Below, piece by piece: positions 62,311 to 64,000 of a DNA stretch of 64,000 bases (its first letter is position 1; each line of letters starts with the position of its first letter). The DNA comes from Apostichopus japonicus (lineage: Eukaryota; Echinodermata; Holothuroidea; Aspidochirotida; Stichopodidae). Location of the stretch: contig NC_092568.1 in NCBI RefSeq assembly GCF_037975245.1, forward strand, positions 19,140,001-19,204,000. The letters are read 5' to 3'. The position numbers and the translations under genes were made by a program. The notes under the pieces were generated by a model that saw only the letters and a program-made list of their open reading frames with translations, had not been told where the DNA came from and searched no databases.

Positions 62311-62936
62311 TATGCAATGTGGTATAAACGAGACAGGTATATGTATAATGAAAATATATGTGTTACACATTCCTCGGACTAGAAAATACCGTGTTGACCT
62401 CATAAAAAGTATATCTCTTTTTTGCTTTTATGAAAAAATGTTTTATGTTTGAACTTTATAATGTTAATCGGCTGCAAAGAAAGAAACAACACTTCTGTTA
62501 TAATAAGAAGTAAATTCCATAGTGTCTTTGATGGAACTGAATTTGCAATTAAATTAACAATAGGTGCATCTGCCATCGTTTCTTTGGGAGAGTTATGAAA
62601 AATATTTCTCCGTTTGAAAGTGCCATTTCTAGTTCTTTGATTTTGGTTTGAAAAACAAAAAAAGATAACATTTAAAATTCGGTATTGGACTATGGAGCTT
62701 ACGTCATATTCGAGGTAGACTTAAAGGAGCTGCAGCCTGTCCGTGTCTAGTACGTAGTTCAAACCAAAAATAGCTGTAGAAACATTATGCCTACTAGTAA
62801 TCTATTTTGCTGTACAATTATGTGTTTACTGTTAATTTTCTGTCTCAATACATCTTTAATATTTTATTTTGAGTTCTGTAATTCATCTGTAAGAAGCAGA
62901 CTTTGATAATTAGCTTCTTGGATGGCCAAGTTTAGA

Positions 62937-62942
62937 AATAAA
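62937..62942 (+). terminator. Candidate polyadenylation signal of gene F
   Basis: AATAAA about 626 nt past the stop at 62310. It is the first canonical hexamer that I noticed; position only. Confidence 0.3.
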
Positions 62943-62996
62943 ATATGTAAGTTACCGATTTTCTCATTTCTTTATATAATGATTTTATCATTCTGT

Positions 62997-63104
62997 ATAT
63001 ATATCATTATATATCATATATAAATAATATATATATATATATATACACACACACATGTATATATATATACATATTTATATATATATATATATATACACAC
63101 ACAC

Positions 63105-63193
<89 letters not shown>

Positions 63194-63222
63194 GAAAGAG
63201 AAAATAGATATATATATATATA
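62997..63222. repeat. (TA)n/(CA)n microsatellite, over 200 bp
   Basis: TA runs with ACACACACAC interruptions and two copies of TATAATGAAAGAGAAAA at the right end (63189-63236). Confidence 0.95.
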
Positions 63223-64000
63223 TAATGAAAGAGAAAAGAATATTTTGACTGAATCGAAATTCAACACAAAGTCTGGACGTTAAATCTGATGGTTAGTTGC
63301 ACATTTTTTCAAATTGTAATATACTACTACTTACTTGTTTGTTGTCAATTATCAAATTACCTTTAGACAGTGACGTTAGGCAAGTGTACTCTGTGTTTCT
63401 CACTCTTTTAAATCTCTCCTGAAATGATTTGAAAACAATTACCATTTGAAAGGAAAACATTTCTGCACCACTACCCCTTTTTGGTTTCGATGATAATCGT
63501 CACCTATGCCCTAGGTTCTGATATGTTTGGAGGACCCCCGGACAGTGACCGCCGGCCTGGGGAGGGGTATAAGGGGAGGGGGTGTCCCCCTCCCCTTTTG
63601 AAATTTTTTCAGACTTTTGAAGTAAATGTATGTTCAAGAATTTATGTTTAAAAATGCATTTTTTCTGGGCCTGGAATGCATTTTTCCTAGACCTGCAAGT
63701 ATTGCTAGGCATAGGCCTACTTGGAAATTCTTACTTTCAAATTATATATTTCCCAATTAAATTTTAATTTGGAAGCGATGAGTTGTCAGATACAAACTGG
63801 TTGATTCTGCATAGGGTCAGGAGAATTATGGGTTTTCTTTGTCAGAGATAGCTGCAAATGGCACCGTTTTTTTGGTCAAATCCAAGTTAGTTATAACTTT
63901 TCCTCCACCAAATTTCAACTCAGTCATCAATTATGTACCACCAGTCCTTTTTACCACTAGTCTTCCCCCTGGAACCAACCCGCCCATATAGTCCTGCGGG

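Larger units (their letters stand above)
62311..64000. other. 3' flank of gene F and repeats to the window end
   Basis: AATAAA at 62937-62942 is a candidate polyadenylation signal. A long TA microsatellite follows. A GC-rich patch at 63530-63595 (GACCCCCGGACAGTG, GGGGAGGGGGTGTCCCCCTC) is probably part of an interspersed repeat. No other gene is seen. Confidence 0.5.

Noticed and set aside
63007-63267. A minus-strand Tyr-Ile-rich frame
   Set aside because: TA/CA microsatellite.

Overview
This is raw genomic DNA from an animal. The protein genes are split by spliceosomal introns (GT-AG, with one GC donor). The DNA is AT-rich and full of (TA)n microsatellites, minisatellites, tRNA-derived SINE pieces and DNA transposons. 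A marine invertebrate, probably an echinoderm, fits best, but that is inference from gene content and repeat style, not from any diagnostic sequence.

Layout. (1) 1-5.5 kb: non-coding, with a 43-bp minisatellite. (2) 5.5-38 kb: three complete, tandem, minus-strand genes (5508-16740, 19204-26268, 30863-37957) for Cys-loop ligand-gated ion channel subunits of the nicotinic acetylcholine receptor (nAChR) type. All three have eight coding exons with the same intron phases, and exons 3-6 are identical in length (45, 110, 187, 358 nt). Each has a signal-peptide exon, Cys-loop, vicinal Cys pair and four membrane segments, and each lacks two tryptophans that normally form the acetylcholine pocket. (3) 39.5-46.7 kb: two convergent two-exon genes (39518-41614 plus; 43910-46724 minus), each predicted at 425 aa, for seven-membrane-segment proteins whose charge pattern suggests a cytoplasmic N terminus, like gustatory-receptor-like proteins. 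(4) 47-61 kb: repeat-rich DNA with a decayed Copia-type gag fragment, two roughly 3-4 kb DNA elements with CACT-type ends flanked by TA, and a decayed element-borne ORF. (5) 61.2-62.3 kb: a third member of the seven-segment family, whose first exon I could not find.

Taken together the window looks like a receptor cluster: divergent nAChR-like channels beside candidate chemoreceptors. A shared sensory role is a hypothesis. Other clear structures are hAT-like elements with 8-bp target duplications, one nested inside another (28539-30164 with 29328-29699), a further hAT-like element at 12561-13938, a roughly 285-bp higher-order repeat in an intron (23.6-25.2 kb), and a 300-bp polypurine tract (7.14-7.45 kb).

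Exon limits were set by eye from splice consensus, reading phase and comparison among the paralogues; no alignment or search was run.
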